64,000 bases of DNA from Tenrec ecaudatus (lineage: Eukaryota; Chordata; Mammalia; Afrosoricida; Tenrecidae), in NCBI RefSeq assembly GCF_050624435.1, contig NC_134540.1, positions 25,730,001 to 25,794,000 on the forward strand, in the 5' to 3' direction. The stretch's first letter is position 1; each line of letters opens with the position of its first letter. Shown in pieces: positions 45,286 through 57,790 of the stretch. The notes beneath the pieces are model-generated. The model had not been told where the DNA came from and ran no database searches. It saw only the letters and a list, made by a program, of their open reading frames with translations. Both the position numbers and the translations under genes were made by a program.

Positions 45286-45937
45286 GAAATAAAGAATGAA
45301 TAGTTTCATAAGATAAAATCAGTGTGTTAGGTAGCTAGTAAAATGTTTGTCTTGTATTTGAAGCATTGCTTTATTCCTTCCACATTAGTGCACATTGGCA
45401 CCAATAAGTTACTCTTAACAGAAAGAGAAAAACTAATGAGGAATCACTTCTGAGATAAGTTTATAAAGGAATCAGCCTTCCATATTATTCTTATATTCTT
45501 TCAAGCTCTTCTACCTTGAACACACTGATTACATAAAACAACGTTGCAAGCCATCATATAGCAAACCCCATGTGACAAAGAACTGGCCAACAGCTACCTG
45601 GTCATCATTTCACAAGGAACTCAGTCAATGAGTGAGCTCATGCCTGACAAATCGCTAGCTCACCCTGGGAACTATCTTCAGCTTGCCATATTGCCTGCCA
45701 ACGTTGGAATCATTGGACTCTGCAGCCACAGGCATGATATGCTGACCTTAGATTCATCTGCCTCTGTATCCACCAACCTATGGCTTTCCTGCTCCTAGAT
45801 TCATATTCCTGCTCCCTGGTCCATCAGTCCCAGCTCCAGCTGAATATCTGACTCACTGATTTTAATTAGACTGAACTCACATAGAATATATATATACATA
45901 TATATGATCTAGACTTACATGTAGACATAGAAATGTG
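45286..45937. other. Unassigned; possible unclassified repeat at 45540-45890
   Basis: 45560-45860 is GC-balanced and CT-rich with CTGCAGCCACAGGCATGATA and TTCCTGCTCCCTGGTCCATC. It resembles LTR-type sequence, but no family or boundaries were found. Confidence 0.3.
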
Positions 45938-46863
45938 CACGAGGGGTACCCCCCCAAAAAATGAAGAAACAAAAAAGCCCCACTAGGCAGAGCTTTTGTA
46001 ATATGCATTTTCCCCACTAGGTGAGCATTGAGCAACTCACTGAGTTAGGGCACTCAGTGGCACCATCTGGGAAGGTTCTCTACTGTTACAGTAATTTTTT
46101 TCATAAGAGCAGTTTCACTCACACCTCATTTTTAGTGATGGCCAAATTAAGAAAACAGTGTGTGGCTGTGAAGTCTTCTTTCCTGCTCAGGTAAATGCCA
46201 CAGACACAGTTGTGATGTTGAACACAGTGTACAAGGACAGCACTGTAGAAACAACTCAAGTGTATGAGTGGTTTTCTCATTTCGAAACAGGTGAAATGTC
46301 AATTGATGACAAACCTTGTTTTCTGGATGTCTGTCAACTTCCTAAACAGACAAAAATGTCAGCTCATAGTGCATTTGGAGTTTGTTCCACCAGGTGAGAC
46401 TATTAATAAAACTTTCTATTCAGAGATTCTAATGAGATTGCTTAACCTTAGTGGCAGTCAGGGGACTTGTTTTGTCATCATGACAATGCACTTGCTCACA
46501 GAGTCATATAAGAGTACCAGTTTTTGGCAAAAAACAGCATGCCTCTCTTTCCCCATGCATCTGTCTCAAGTGATCTTGCTCTATGAGACTTCTTTTTGTT
46601 TCCATGAATGAAGAGGATCATAAAAGACAGCATAAAAGACAGTGATTTGATGACAGAGAAGAGGTGAAGAAAAAAATGAGAGAGGTGCTGTCAGCCATCC
46701 AACACATGAGTTTGAAAAAGTTTTCCAAGAGTGGAATCGGAAATTTGACAAATGTGTTAAATGTAAGGGAGAGTACTTTGAAGGTGGTAAGATTGTTATG
46801 TGAAGTAAAATTTAATTATATAGCTTTGAAAAGTAAATTCAGTTTTTTGAGGATACCACTCAG
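45938..46863 (+). mobile_element. Mariner (TcMar) DNA transposon, internally deleted, sense
   Basis: Inverted repeat CGAGGGGTACCC at the left and a decayed TTTTTTGAGGATACCACTCA at the right. A frame at 46158-46397 reads NATDTVVMLNTVYKDSTVET and QVYEWFSHFETGEMSIDD (helix-turn-helix part). Frames at 46264-46611 read FVPPGETINKTFYSEILMRL and CLSFPMHLSQ (C-terminal part). The step from ACAAAAATGTCAG to CTCATAGTGCATTTGGAG is the same deletion junction as in the copy at 40.4-41.3 kb. It has multiple frameshifts and no active transposase. Confidence 0.92.
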
Positions 46864-46899
46864 AGATATAAAGGGAGAGAGACAGCGACAGAGACAGAC

Positions 46900-47090
46900 A
46901 AAGAGCCCTTCTGGCATAGTGGGTTACAATTTGGATTGCTAACCCCGACGTCACAGCCACAGGCTTCTCTGTGAGAGAACCGTGCAGTTCTCTACTCCAG
47001 TAGTGATTTACAGTCTCTGACATCTGCAAGTCTGCTTTATAAGTCACTGAGAGTCAGAATTGACTTGATGACAGTGAGCTTTGGCGATGT
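46900..47090 (+). repeat. AfroSINE, sense, nearly full length
   Basis: GAGCCCTTCTGGCATAGTGG head, TTGGATTGCTAACCCCGACG, CAGTTCTCTACTCCAGTAGT, GATTTACAGTCTCTGACATC and GAGTCAGAATTGACTTGATG. It lies 36 bp downstream of the mariner end. Confidence 0.92.
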
Positions 47091-47927
47091 CTGTGTTTGT
47101 GTGCCTGCGTGTGTGTTGCTTCTCTAGAGAACCGAACCTAAAACAATAATGAATTATATTAAAGGATTTAACTTCTGTCTACCAGAAGGCTTTTGTTTTT
47201 CCAAGTTCTTTATGCCTTGATTTTCTATCATGACTTTGATGGAGAAACCTTTTTTCAAAGGTTACACAATTTGAAAAATAAATGAAATAATAAATTTTCC
47301 ACAACCATGTGAGAAGTAGGTAAAATACAGAATGCAATAGTAGACTTATTTCTCTTCCCTTTTCAATATTTTCCTTATAGAAGGATTAAACATGGTTGCA
47401 AAAATTATATAATATTAGGAATTTCAATCTGTTAGTGAACAGCTAGCAGGATAATCTTTTACTTTAGTCTAACAGATTACAAGCACCCTCACCAGTGTTA
47501 CTTATGTGGCGAGTCAAACCCAACTTAAGGCACCTCATGATTGATAGACTAAATGTTGTCCAGTCCAATCATTATCATAAATATGTTTACTTCCAATTGT
47601 TCTGGTTCCTGGGTTGATGTACCTCATTAAGGTTTTCACTACCTTTCCTCATTTCCATCTTTATGAACTGAAATGTATTGGAATAGTCTTTTATTGGAAT
47701 AGTCTTTGTTATACTCAACAAATGATCTTGTGATGTTTCTAGGAGCTTATGTGAGATACAGTTCCTAGAGGACAATATTCTCAGAGGAGGTGACATTAAA
47801 ACAATTACCAAGAAAGGTATTGTGCAATATTTCAGAAGATTCTTTAAATTTTAATTAAAATATCTCTTCAGTTCTAAAACAAAACATTTTTCATAAACTC
47901 CATTTATATGTATCAAAATATCCACAA
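47091..47927. other. Unassigned sequence
   Basis: CTTCTCTAGAGAACCGAACC near 47119 resembles the end of a mammalian LTR-type repeat but is isolated. Confidence 0.35.
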
Positions 47928-48100
47928 GAGTAAACCTTGGACATTGAGCTGCTAATCACAAGGTTGAAATCTGCCAGTTGCTCTGAAAGAGAAAGATTGA
48001 GTTGAGTGTTTCCTTGGTGTCTGACAGCCTGGGAACCCAACGGGACAATTCTACTCTATCTTTGATGTCACTATGAACCAGAATTTATTGGATTAAAATT
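47928..48100 (+). repeat. AfroSINE, sense, 5'-truncated
   Basis: TTGAGCTGCTAATCACAAGG, CAGTTGCTCTGAAAGAGAAA, CTGGGAACCCAACGGGACAA and GTCACTATGAACCAGAATT. Confidence 0.85.
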
Positions 48101-51100
48101 GTTTTAATGTGATGTCAGTTATCATTATTATCCAGCGATGATGCTTCAAATTTGGATTTAATCTGTACATGCTATAGGCATCAACTGCTGTTTTGTTACT
48201 GCCATCGTTTTCATAGTTTCTGTTTTTGTCCATTTTTCTGCTTAAATATTATAATAATTAGTATTTGTGTGCCTAAAGTAATAACTTTTGAACATGAAAT
48301 ATCAAAGGAGAAAAATCCAAAAAGGCTTCTACTCGAATGTTAATAATGTTGTAACTAATAATGCAATTGAACGTATAAGAATCTCACAAAACAATTTTGT
48401 TAGCATTTATATCATCTAAGAAATACTACATTTAAGCAACTACAAGTACACTTAACACACATTATTTTTTATTAAAACTTGTGATAATCATGATTACTCT
48501 GGATACTGCAGGGTGAGGTAGTGACCAGGAATTACTGCACCAAGTGATGCCAACGTTATTGAAGCCATTCTTGAGCGGGAAACTTTCTTAACAACCTAAC
48601 TTGATGCAAAAATGACTATTTCATATATTATAGGATATTCCAAATTAATTGCTATTAAAAATTATAGATTGAAATGTTTCTATATTGGAAACAGTTGAAA
48701 AATAAGACTACAAAATGAAGTTTGTGTTTTTCATTCTGTTGGATAGTAAAAGGCAAAAAAAACCCCTAAAAATAGCATATTTTATTCTTATATAGTGCTT
48801 TCTTTTTCACCTTTGACTGTACCTTAAATTGATAAGTAACAATTATGGATTTTTCTCTAGCTGGATTCTGTGTTCTAAATATTAACATATGAAAAAGAAT
48901 ATACATGAAATGCAGACTACTGCACTATTATAACGTTATTTCAAAATTATAATGTGCATTCATTCCTCTCCAGAGGACTATGAAATTACTAGCTGTCCTA
49001 ATGTATGCACTTTTAACTTTAGCAAATTTTGTAGATGTACCTTACTGAACCATGCCCTTTTAATATGCTAAGGGGCTGCTACATGTAGAAATTTAACTTT
49101 ATTTTGAGTTAAATGCCACCTTCAACTGAAAATTCTGTGATTCTCTTAATAAAAGTACATCTTGTTTTACCAAATAGGAGTGCTTTCCCATGAGTCTAGT
49201 TCTCTGCCTTCATTTAATGATTATTGGGCATAATTGTTCAGGTTTCACTGATTAGCGTCTGTCACCTTGACAGCCGTTTTAACCTTATTTTGATAAAGGG
49301 CAAATAGTCTGTCTCATCATCTTTGGGTTATTACACTTGGTTCATACTCAGTGATTATTGACTCTGCACCTCCAACTCAGATTTAAATAAAAGGCCACTT
49401 ATACCATATTAGACAACCCATGCTTTAATTTTATGAAGGTCATGCTTGTGTCAGGAACTGTTAAGCCATTACATAGATGCAAAACACCTGCTCAGAGTTA
49501 GCAATAAACAGATTTCCCCAAAATCCATGGTAGAAAGAAGCTGTATATATATATAAAATAAATGAATCTATTTTATCATGAAATATGCAGGCAAAGCTAT
49601 ATGACCACTTATTTTTGAAGTTTGTGCCTAGTCACTACTGCTTACGATTTATATTTTTAATAGTGTAAATTAACAATTATTCATCATGTACTCAACAGTA
49701 AAATACAGAATTCTATAAACAATAATAAAAGAGGATATGTGATTGTTTTTGTTTCTTTAGCAGCTAGGGAAGTTAATTAAAACACAAACCAACCTTCTAG
49801 AAATTATTTTTCAATCAACTTTTTTGTTGCAAATTTGTTATCCTGGACACCATATTTTCACTTTAGAGAAATCACATATACAATGTTTATCTTTGTGAAA
49901 ATATATTCCCATAACATTGCCAAGAACAATACAGAACTAACGTAAATAATATTGTCTTCTCCCAAGTTCGGTGTGGAGATTCGTCCTCAGGTGTTCAGGA
50001 GCTCAGGTGGAATAGTGGCTACACATTGTGATATGCAAACAGTCTTGGACACTCACGGGCTGGGGGCTCAATGAAGTGAGTTATTAAAGAGAAAGGACTG
50101 CTGTCAAGACATCTGTCTTTGCCATATTCAGACACATGCACTGCTGTGGATTCTTAGTGCTGTGGACATGAGCCAACATGCGTAATGTGGAACCGGCGAC
50201 TTGTTCTAGCAGTTACAACTCACTGTTCGTTGACTCTGCTCACTGAGTCCTATTTCTGATTTAGACTACTCAGTGTCTCTATTCATTATTGGATTCGCAC
50301 CCACAGATTACGGAGCAAGGAGCATTTTTATTTTCCTTTTCATAAAGAAGGGAATAGTCAGTTACCTTCCTCAAGAAGAAGAAAAGCAGGTTATCAACCT
50401 GATGTTCAAAAACTAATGTTTCAAAAAAATGTTTACAAGTGTTACAAGTTAACATTTCTTACCAGTACTCACATTATTTGTCAATGCATTTAAATCACAA
50501 GTGGCTATCCCAAATATTTTGACATTAGTGAAAAGCACTTAGTGGTATTTCTTGATTCTAAAGTTGCTAGAGATTTAAATCAAATATCGAATATTTACCA
50601 CTTTGGGTTGGCAACATTTTAATGTATTATTAATATACCACTAATTACAATTATTAAAAAGATTTATGCAAAACAAAGGCTAGCAATATCTCCCTAAGTA
50701 AGCAATCCATATATGTATGGCAATATGATAATTAATATAAGTGATAGCAGAAATCAGAGAAGGGAGATAAAAGTTGTTTAGTTGATGGTGTTGGGAAAAA
50801 AAGATTTACTACAGAGTATAAAAAGAGTTTAATTTCTACTTTACATTTTACAAAGATAAACAATTAAAAAGATTGAAGAGCAACATATGAAAAGTCAAAT
50901 TCTAAAGCTAATATAGGAAAATTCAGAAGATCAGTGTGAGGAGAGATTTCTTGAACATGATACAAACACCACTTTCTGTAAAATATGCCCATATTTCATT
51001 ACACTTGTCTTCAGGAGTTCTGTTGTAACATGAATACTGTAAATGGACACACTAGTCAGAAGACAGATATTATTGGCAACAATTAAATCCTTCGGGAAAT

Positions 51101-51225
51101 TAATATTCTTTGGCACTACATTCAAAATATGACAAAAACCCCACAATTCTGTGGTCTCCACTGCTATTCCTCAAGTCAAAGTCATCATGTTTCTCACCTG
51201 CATAGCACCGTAGCATCCTGACTAC
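48101..51225. other. About 3 kb of mostly unique, AT-rich sequence
   Basis: No gene. 49180-49480 is repeat-free with sites such as TTAATGATTATTGGGC and CCTTGACAGCCG, and could be a conserved non-coding element. A weak AfroSINE head (GGAATAGTGGCTACACATTG) sits at about 50008-50030. Confidence 0.35.
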
Positions 51226-51369
51226 TCATATTACTTCCAGTTTTGCTCATTGTATTAATTTTAGTAATCCAACGGTGATTCAAAAAATGCAGAGATGTAT
51301 TCTCTCACAACTCAAAAGGTCAGACGTCTAAAACCAAGGTGCCATCAAGCCTGTGCTCCCAATCAAGGC
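51226..51369 (-). mobile_element. MLT1-like LTR (ERVL-MaLR), first part, antisense
   Basis: GTATTCTCTCACAACTCAAA and AGGTCAGACGTCTAAAACCA followed by AGGTGCCATCAAGCC match the antisense MLT1/MST pattern 'tctcacagttctggaggctggaagtccaagatcaaggtgcc'. It is cut at 51370 by a younger LTR and resumes at 52431. Confidence 0.65.
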
Positions 51370-52430
51370 TGTGATAGTTACATAATCTGTTGTCAATTTG
51401 AGACTTAAGAGAGTAGGGGTGAAGTTCAGTCTGTCAATCAGGTCACAGGTTGATGTCCTCATTTGGAGGTGCTAAGGAGATACATAGCTCACTGGAGGCG
51501 GGACACACACTCACTCCCTGCAAGACATTATTGACAATGAGCCTGATGGAGCTATGCTGATGCAGCCAGAACCCTGGGAGTGGAGAAGCCACATAGAGAT
51601 TCCTGCCAGTGCTGAGATGTTTCTACTGCCACTGGACCCATAAGACTTTCCACCCAGGGGCCTGTGACCTTCCTGCATTCAGCATGATTTCATGACTATG
51701 TGAGTCTAAAGAGGAATTTATAGACTAGTATCGGACATATGGACTAATTATTAGACTTACGGACTTGATGTGGACTGGGCTGGGATGTTTCCTTAATGTA
51801 CAATTGTTGCAGGTATGTATAAAAAGACCACTACAACATTCAATTAGAATTATGTCAAGTCTTTGTCGGACTAGTTTTGACTGCAGTGGGAAAATATTCA
51901 AATGCCACTTTCACCAGGCTGCAGAGTCTGTCTTCCCTGGCCAAGTCTCTTTTATATAATTCATGGAGGGTAGAATAGAGAGAGCAGAAGAAAGAGCAAG
52001 TTTAAAAACATATATCACCAAGTAGTACTGACAGAAGTAAAACAAAAGTATATTTAGGCAAATTTTCAGGCATCTTGTTTTATGACCCCACTCCTGGATT
52101 TCTTCTCTAGCTTGCCCTCCTAGAGGGGTCAGAGATGAACACTCCTGTCCCTGAGAGCAAGACTTACAGGATCTCTGGACAAGGAAAGAGGTAGTTTAAG
52201 CAGGAATTGCTCTAAGGGCACTTACCCCTGCATTCCATGGTGATGTTAAAACAGATGACCTCAGGCTGATGGAGAAGGGATGCCATCAAGGAGAAGTGTT
52301 CTGGGACAGTTCTGCTTAAATGTGCTGATATGAGCTTGTCTAATTTATGATTGCTCTTTATAAAAAGCTCTTTCCCATACACATCTGAGTGGCTGTGAAT
52401 TTGTTTCTCTAGTCTACCTAGACTAATACA
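51370..52430 (+). mobile_element. Solo LTR with perfect 5-bp target duplication, itself interrupted
   Basis: It starts TGTGATAGTTACATAATC and ends TACCTAGACTAATACA. AAGGC occurs immediately on both sides (51365-51369 and 52431-52435), the expected LTR integration footprint. Blocks shared with 34.3 kb include CTGCCACTGGACCCATAAGA, GACCTTCCTGCATTCAGC and ACTAGTATCGGACATATGG, and the 3' part TTTATAAAAAGCTCTTTCCC. Between about 51811 and 52335 lies ~520 bp absent from the other copies, a secondary insertion of unknown identity. No retroviral genes are linked. Confidence 0.85.
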
Positions 52431-52738
52431 AAGGCTTTCTGGAAGAATCATTTCCCAGTCTCTTTCAACTTCTGTGGCTCTGGGCAATCCTTCACATTCC
52501 TGGGCTGGTAGCTCTTATCTTTCCAATCTCTGCCTCTGTTATCAGGTAGTCTTCTTTCTTCTGAATCTTTTCATGACCTTCTAAGAACATCAATGAATGA
52601 GTTCAGGGTTGACCATTATCTGGTATGATTTTATCTTAATCATTGCATTTCTAAGACCTTTGCCCTTAAAAAGGCATATTCAGAGCTTCTTTATGTGCAT
52701 GAATTTAGGGGTGCACTCTTCAAATTAGTACAGTCTGC
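52431..52738 (-). mobile_element. MLT1-like LTR, second part, antisense
   Basis: CTTCACATTCCTGGGCTGGT, TTTCCAATCTCTGCCTCTGT, TCTAAGACCTTTGCCCTTAA and GAATTTAGGGGTGCACTCTT follow the antisense order of the same old LTR (internal 'cattccttggcttgtag...tctgcctccatc' and the 3' 'ttaggggggacacaattcaa' end). This is the continuation of 51226-51369. Confidence 0.6.
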
Positions 52739-52867
52739 CCTTCCCCCTTCCTACAAAATTCATCTTTATTTTATGTAAAATAGGTTTATCACAACTTAAC
52801 ATTCCCCAAAATATAACTAACTGAAATGGAAATGTTTCCAAATCACATTGTCCAAAATACATGTCAG

Positions 52868-52952
52868 ATATTGGTGAAGTGAGTTAGACATTAGGCTGTT
52901 AACCTTGAAGTCAGTGATTGAAAACCATCAGACACTCCTTGGAAGAAATATT
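52868..52952 (+). repeat. AfroSINE head fragment, sense
   Basis: ATTAGGCTGTTAACCTTGAA, GTCAGTGATTGAAAACCATC and GACACTCCTTGG only. Confidence 0.6.
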
Positions 52953-54584
52953 TGCCTGTCTGCTCTCATAAAAAAAATTAAGAAAGAAAAAAACCTGTAT
53001 AGTATACTATTAATTATGATAAACATGTTAGATGTCAATTGGGAATGACTATACTTAATCTTGGACCAAAATTCTTCTCCATCTGATTTCATAATACATG
53101 AGAGTAGGCATAAGGCATTGTTGTTAGGTCCCACCAAGCTATCCTATGTATATAGGATAGCTATTTCCAATCTGAGAATGAGACATGAAAGAAACAAAGG
53201 TGACACTCGTTTTAAAAAAAGAAAAACATAGTAACACAGTAGGGCACATTTCATTATGCTCCAAGATGTGAAAATAATCTCCCATGGCTGGATTCTCTGA
53301 CCCTCTCTCCCAGACTGCACACCCTGGCCTTTCAGAATTATGGAGACTCTGCTAATCTGTCTTCTTCATTTTTCCCTGGGATATTCTTTTTAGAAACCCT
53401 TCCCTTATTGCATCCCATTTTAGTCTCGCTTAGTCCATGTTGGTAAAGTTTTTTTTATATAACAACCTTAAAATCTTGATCGTTGATGTAATTCAAGAAG
53501 GTCCATACCAACACACAAGAGGGGCCTTCACGTACTCTCCTGAATAATCAAGTCTCTACTGACAGATATTGCTGAAATGGTTTACCACATCTACAGGTCA
53601 CGTACTTGAGCTCATCAATAAAACTTAGCCTGGCTATACCCCTGGAATTATCTTTAGAGCAATGTGAATTGGCTAAGGATTTAATAATTCAATCCTTATT
53701 TTGTCCCCAATGAATTGCTCCTTTCTCAATTTATCTCTTACCTCTTTCACTTTACTCTAAGCATCAAAGAGAAATGAAATTGCACCTACTACTTCCAAAT
53801 TCTCATTCCCAATTGAAGAAATAGCATGAGGGAAACTTCTGACCTCCTGAGGCTTAAGTAGGAAGAAGAATCAGACCTGGCTCCAACCCCCACCTTTGTT
53901 CATCCTATTTTGGCACCTAATGTTTCTCCCACAACACTATGCTTCTATGCTGAGTTCCTAACTGTATTGAAATGATCACAGAGAACTCATAGACAGGATT
54001 TATGCCTATGCAGGTCCCTTGGCCTATGCTTAGCTTTGGAAAGTATTAAATGTTCCTTCCGTGCTGTATAATGCTCAAAGATCACTCCACTATGGAAGTT
54101 GGCATCACAACCACCAAAGACAGTCAGTTATACTTATTCAACCAATTTCTACAAGAATTACATTGTTTTCTAGAGTCCAATAAGATATTTCCTATTTCTG
54201 CTTTTGACATTACAAGAATCAACTTCCATGTTCATATTTCTAGTAATGTTATAGATAGATATATGATGATAGACTACAAATTATCCATCAATGTTGTCAT
54301 ATTGTGTTGGCTTACATCGTGCTATGATGCTTGAAGCTCTCCTACCAGTGTTTCAAATACCAGCATATTGACCCATAGTGAAAATATTTTAGTAGAGCTT
54401 CTAGGCTAAGAACAGACTAGGATAAAGGAATATATCGTCCACTTCTAGGGAATTAGCAACTGAAAGATGAGTCAGTCAGGATGGACGGCATGCAGAATAT
54501 GACTGTGAAGTAGTTCTCTCCTCAAAGTAAAGTCAAATTTAAATACTTTTTTGGGAAACCAAAATATATCTTTTTGAGAAGACC
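52953..54584. other. Unassigned sequence
   Basis: No gene can be supported. The 94-residue frame 54050-54334 has no recognisable domain. 53280-53960 is GC-balanced and may hold an old ERV or LTR remnant, but no motif was identified. Confidence 0.35.
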
Positions 54585-54778
54585 TCATGGAGTAGTGGCT
54601 ACATGTTGAGCTGCTAATTGCAAAGTTAGTAATTTGAAATCATCAGCCACTCTGTAGGAGAAAGATTGAACTTTTTATTGCTGTGAAGGATCAATCTTGG
54701 AAACTCACAGGGGCAGTCCTACCCCATCCTCTTGGGTCACTATGAGTCAGGACGAACTGGATGAGAGAGAGAGAGTAT
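54585..54778 (+). repeat. AfroSINE, sense, nearly full length
   Basis: CTCATGGAGTAGTGGCTACA, TGTTGAGCTGCTAATTGCAA, TGTAGGAGAAAGATTGAACT, AACTCACAGGGGCAGTCCTA and CACTATGAGTCAGGACGAAC, then a (GA)n end. Confidence 0.92.
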
Positions 54779-55194
54779 TGACTCTTTTAAGATCTTCACT
54801 TGCAAATGAAGCATGAATCAAGATGAGGAGAAACAGTTGCAAACATTCATTATTAGCAGACTCTATTATGCACAAAGTATGAATCTAAGAATACTATAAG
54901 TTGTCGAAATGAAATATAATACATAAAGATTAATATACAAGGCATGAGTGAGCTAAATTGGACGTGCTGTATTGGACATTTTGAGTAAAAAAATCACATT
55001 ATGTACTATGAAAGGAATGGCAAGTTCTAGAAGAATGGTAGCACATTCATTGTCAAAACAAAACAAAATTCCACAACCTAATTTTATGTATAATGGTGTC
55101 TGTGACAGAATAATGTCTGTCTACCTGCAAGGCAGACCAGTTAATGAATAACTGCTATTCAAATGTACACATCAAGTACTAAAGATCATAATCC
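54779..55194. other. Unassigned sequence
   Basis: Nothing recognised. Confidence 0.35.
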
Positions 55195-55424
55195 AGAAAT
55201 ACCTTGGCTAAATATATACCTTAAAGAAGTAAGAGACAATATACAAACTGACACATACAGTTCCATGTACATTGCAGCACTGTGTACAATAACAGCCAGA
55301 AGTTGAAAAATGCCTTAAAGCTCAAATGAAAAATGAAACAGAAATTCTGTTACACCCAATGGAATACTACGCATCCTTAAGAGTCATGACATGAATGGAC
55401 CTCTGAAACATTATGTTGAGCAAA
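55195..55424 (+). mobile_element. Old L1 ORF2 C-terminal fragment, sense
   Basis: TTCCATGTACATTGCAGCAC ('PMFIAAL'), GTACAATAACAGCCAGAAGT ('FTIAKTW'), CACCCAATGGAATACTACGC ('MEYYA') and TTATGTTGAGCAAAGTTGTG ('ILSKLS') in order. It is collinear with 62.85-63.05 kb in the younger L1. Confidence 0.75.
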
Positions 55425-56346
55425 GTTGTGTTTAAAAGTTCTATTGAGTCAGTTCCAACCTCTACCAACGGTAGGCACAATAGAACTAAACAGTGCATGG
55501 TCCTGCACCATCCTCACACCTGTTCCCATGCTTAAGCTCCTTGTGGCAACCACTGTCTCGACCATCTCATTGTGGGTCTTCCTCTGTTTCACTGTCCCCC
55601 TCCTCTTCAGCAATCAAAATGGTCTTCTCCAGGGACTGGTCTCCACTGACAATATGTCGAAAGTATGTAAGATGAAGTCCCATCATCACTTGGACTTGCC
55701 CTACTTCTTCGAAAAGGGTAAAGAGCACTCTTGCCTTCCTAGTTTATCCAGTTATTAGCCCATAGTGCTTTCAATGTGCTTCTCCAGAACCAAAATCTAA
55801 TTCATTTCTTCTTCTTGGGTCTTCCTTATTCAATTTTTAAATAAGTATAGGGAAATTAAATGCATCACATTTGGGAAAGGCTCACTTTCGTCCTCAAAGT
55901 AACATTTTGCTTTTCAATACTCTAAAAAGTTGTGTGCAGAATATTTACCTTATGCAGCACATCTTTAAATGGCTTGACTGCTGCTTCCATGTACATTGAT
56001 TGTGCGTCCAAACAAAACAAACTCCTTGACAACTTCAAACTTCTCCGCATTTATCATGATGTTGGCCATTGGTCTAAATGTCAAGATCTGGTCTTTTTTA
56101 CATTGAGTGCAATCCATACTGAAGGTTACAATTCTGTGTTTTCATCAGCAAGTGTGTCAGGTCCTCCTCGCTTTCAACAAGTAAAGTTATGTCATCTACA
56201 TAACATAGGTTGTTAAAAAGTCTTCCTCCAATCTTGATGACGCATTCCCCTTAATCCAGTTTAGCTGACAATTTCCTCAGGATACTGACTGAATAAGTAT
56301 GGCTAGAGGATGCAATCCTGACCCACACCGCACCCTTTCTGATTTT
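55425..56346 (-). mobile_element. RTE/BovB-like LINE: reverse-transcriptase core to C-terminal region, antisense
   Basis: The minus strand reads NNLCYVDDITLLVESEEDL (codons complementary to about 56160-56215), which contains the catalytic YxDD box as YVDD. Upstream of it is the 'RCGSGLHPLAILIQSVS' equivalent ('GCILSPYLFNLYSEYI'). Downstream come GPMANIM ('GPI'), the 'EEVKE...FIYLGS' region and VSGDQSLEKTILI (near 55625). It completes what the copy at 15.7-17.7 kb lacks, though it is a separate, decayed insertion. The plus-strand frames 55426-55758 and 55932-56216 are shadows. Confidence 0.85.
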
Positions 56347-57790
56347 AAAGCATGCAGTATTCCTTTGTTCTGTTTGCACAGCTACCTCTATACTTTCATC
56401 CAGTCTTTGTTTTCAACCTATTTTTGTCTATCAGTTTAAGGCGTGATTCTTGCAGACAACAGATCCATGGGTTATGTTATATAATCCAGTCTGCTAGCCT
56501 ATGTCTTTTAATGAGTCATTTCAGACCATTGACTTCAGAGTTATATCCATCTGTATATTCTTTGTTGTCCTCTCATATCTTTTGTGTTAGGTATTTTCCT
56601 GCCACCCTCATTATAAGCATGCTGTGTACTTGTGTGGGGACAGACTCACTCTTGGCCTTCTCTTCACCATTGGGCCACTGTTAGCTTGGAGGTTGTTTTA
56701 GATGTGTTGATGTCTGGGTGGATTTGCACTATGAGTTGGCCCCTTGTTTGTGGTCAGTAATTATTGGTCTTGTGTCCAAAGTGAGTTGGCAAAAGTTTTT
56801 TTTTTTTTTGCAGTGCTGGGTTTCTTGTAACACATTCTCTGAATTTTTCTTTGGAAAAATTCTTACTTCTTCATATATTTTGATGGACTATTTGGGGTGG
56901 GGAGAGGATTCTTGGGTTGGCATTATTCTCTTTCAACTTTCGTAAGATGCTATTCCAATCTATTCTCTTCTTCCTCCAATCTGTCAATAAATCTGAGTAT
57001 TTTCTTATCTGAGTATACTTTTAGGTGACTTCCTTTTTTCTCTAACTGCTGTTATGATTATCTCTTTTTCCTCGATGTTGTATATGGTAACTATATGGCT
57101 TGGGGAATTCTTTCTGGGGTTCTGTCTAATTGGTGTCCTCTGTGCTCACTGAATGATTCATTATGTATGTGGAAGTTTTCTTCCAGGTATTCCCTCTCTA
57201 TTTTTGCTTTTAATTTCTTTGTTGAGTTCTGTTCTGACATCTCAATTATTCCAATGTTGTTCCTCTTCATAGCATTGCTCATTGTTCTCAAATTTCCCTT
57301 CAGCTTCTTTGATTGACTTGTATGGCTGCCTTTCCCATTTGTTGAACTCTGTATGGCTATTGTTTTCCAGATCTCTGGTACGACTCTCTGCTTCTTCTCA
57401 TCTGTTGATGCAGTCTATTTTCTTAGTCTATGATTTTTTGCCTCATTTCTTAACCCTTGTATTCCCCTTTGGTATGTGGACTTTATCCTCTCTATTATTT
57501 CATCCTTTTTATGAATTGATTGCCTCATATCCTGTATAACTTCAAGAAGCATGCAGAAGATTTATTTCTTTGGTGGATTAATATCTGCTTCTTCTATGAA
57601 CATTGCTAACTTCAGGACTTCCTCTGACACTGCATTTTGTTTCTCTTGTTTTATTGTAGAGGTTGTTGACAAGAGTTGGCATTTGTGTGTCATTTTTGAG
57701 GAGGTCAGCACCATTTCACAGACATAAGGAAGTCCTAAATGTTCTCTCTGGGTATCTAGTGCAAGTGGATGGAAGGGCAACATGTAGTGT
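56347..57790 (-). pseudogene. L1 ORF1 (RNA-binding chaperone) and the first part of ORF2, antisense, decayed
   Basis: Minus-strand order: a frame from 57783 (73 residues), then coiled-coil-like charged stretches (MKRNNIGIIEMSEQNSTKKL at about 57265). NANPRILSP near 56920 matches the ORF1 C-terminal 'QPRLLYPAKLS' motif, and 'RNPALQK' in another frame near 56815 is the end of ORF1. After an inter-ORF gap, KRHRLADWI (about 56500) followed by CLQESR is the ORF2 endonuclease start ('IKRHRLANWIK...CCIQETHL'). ORF1p normally forms trimers that coat L1 RNA. Many frameshifts make this inactive. It ends abruptly against RTE sequence at about 56347. Confidence 0.75.

Noticed and set aside
54050-54334. 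94-residue frame in a repeat-poor stretch
   Set aside because: No recognisable motif, biased composition and no neighbouring coding frames. The length is within chance for AT-rich DNA.
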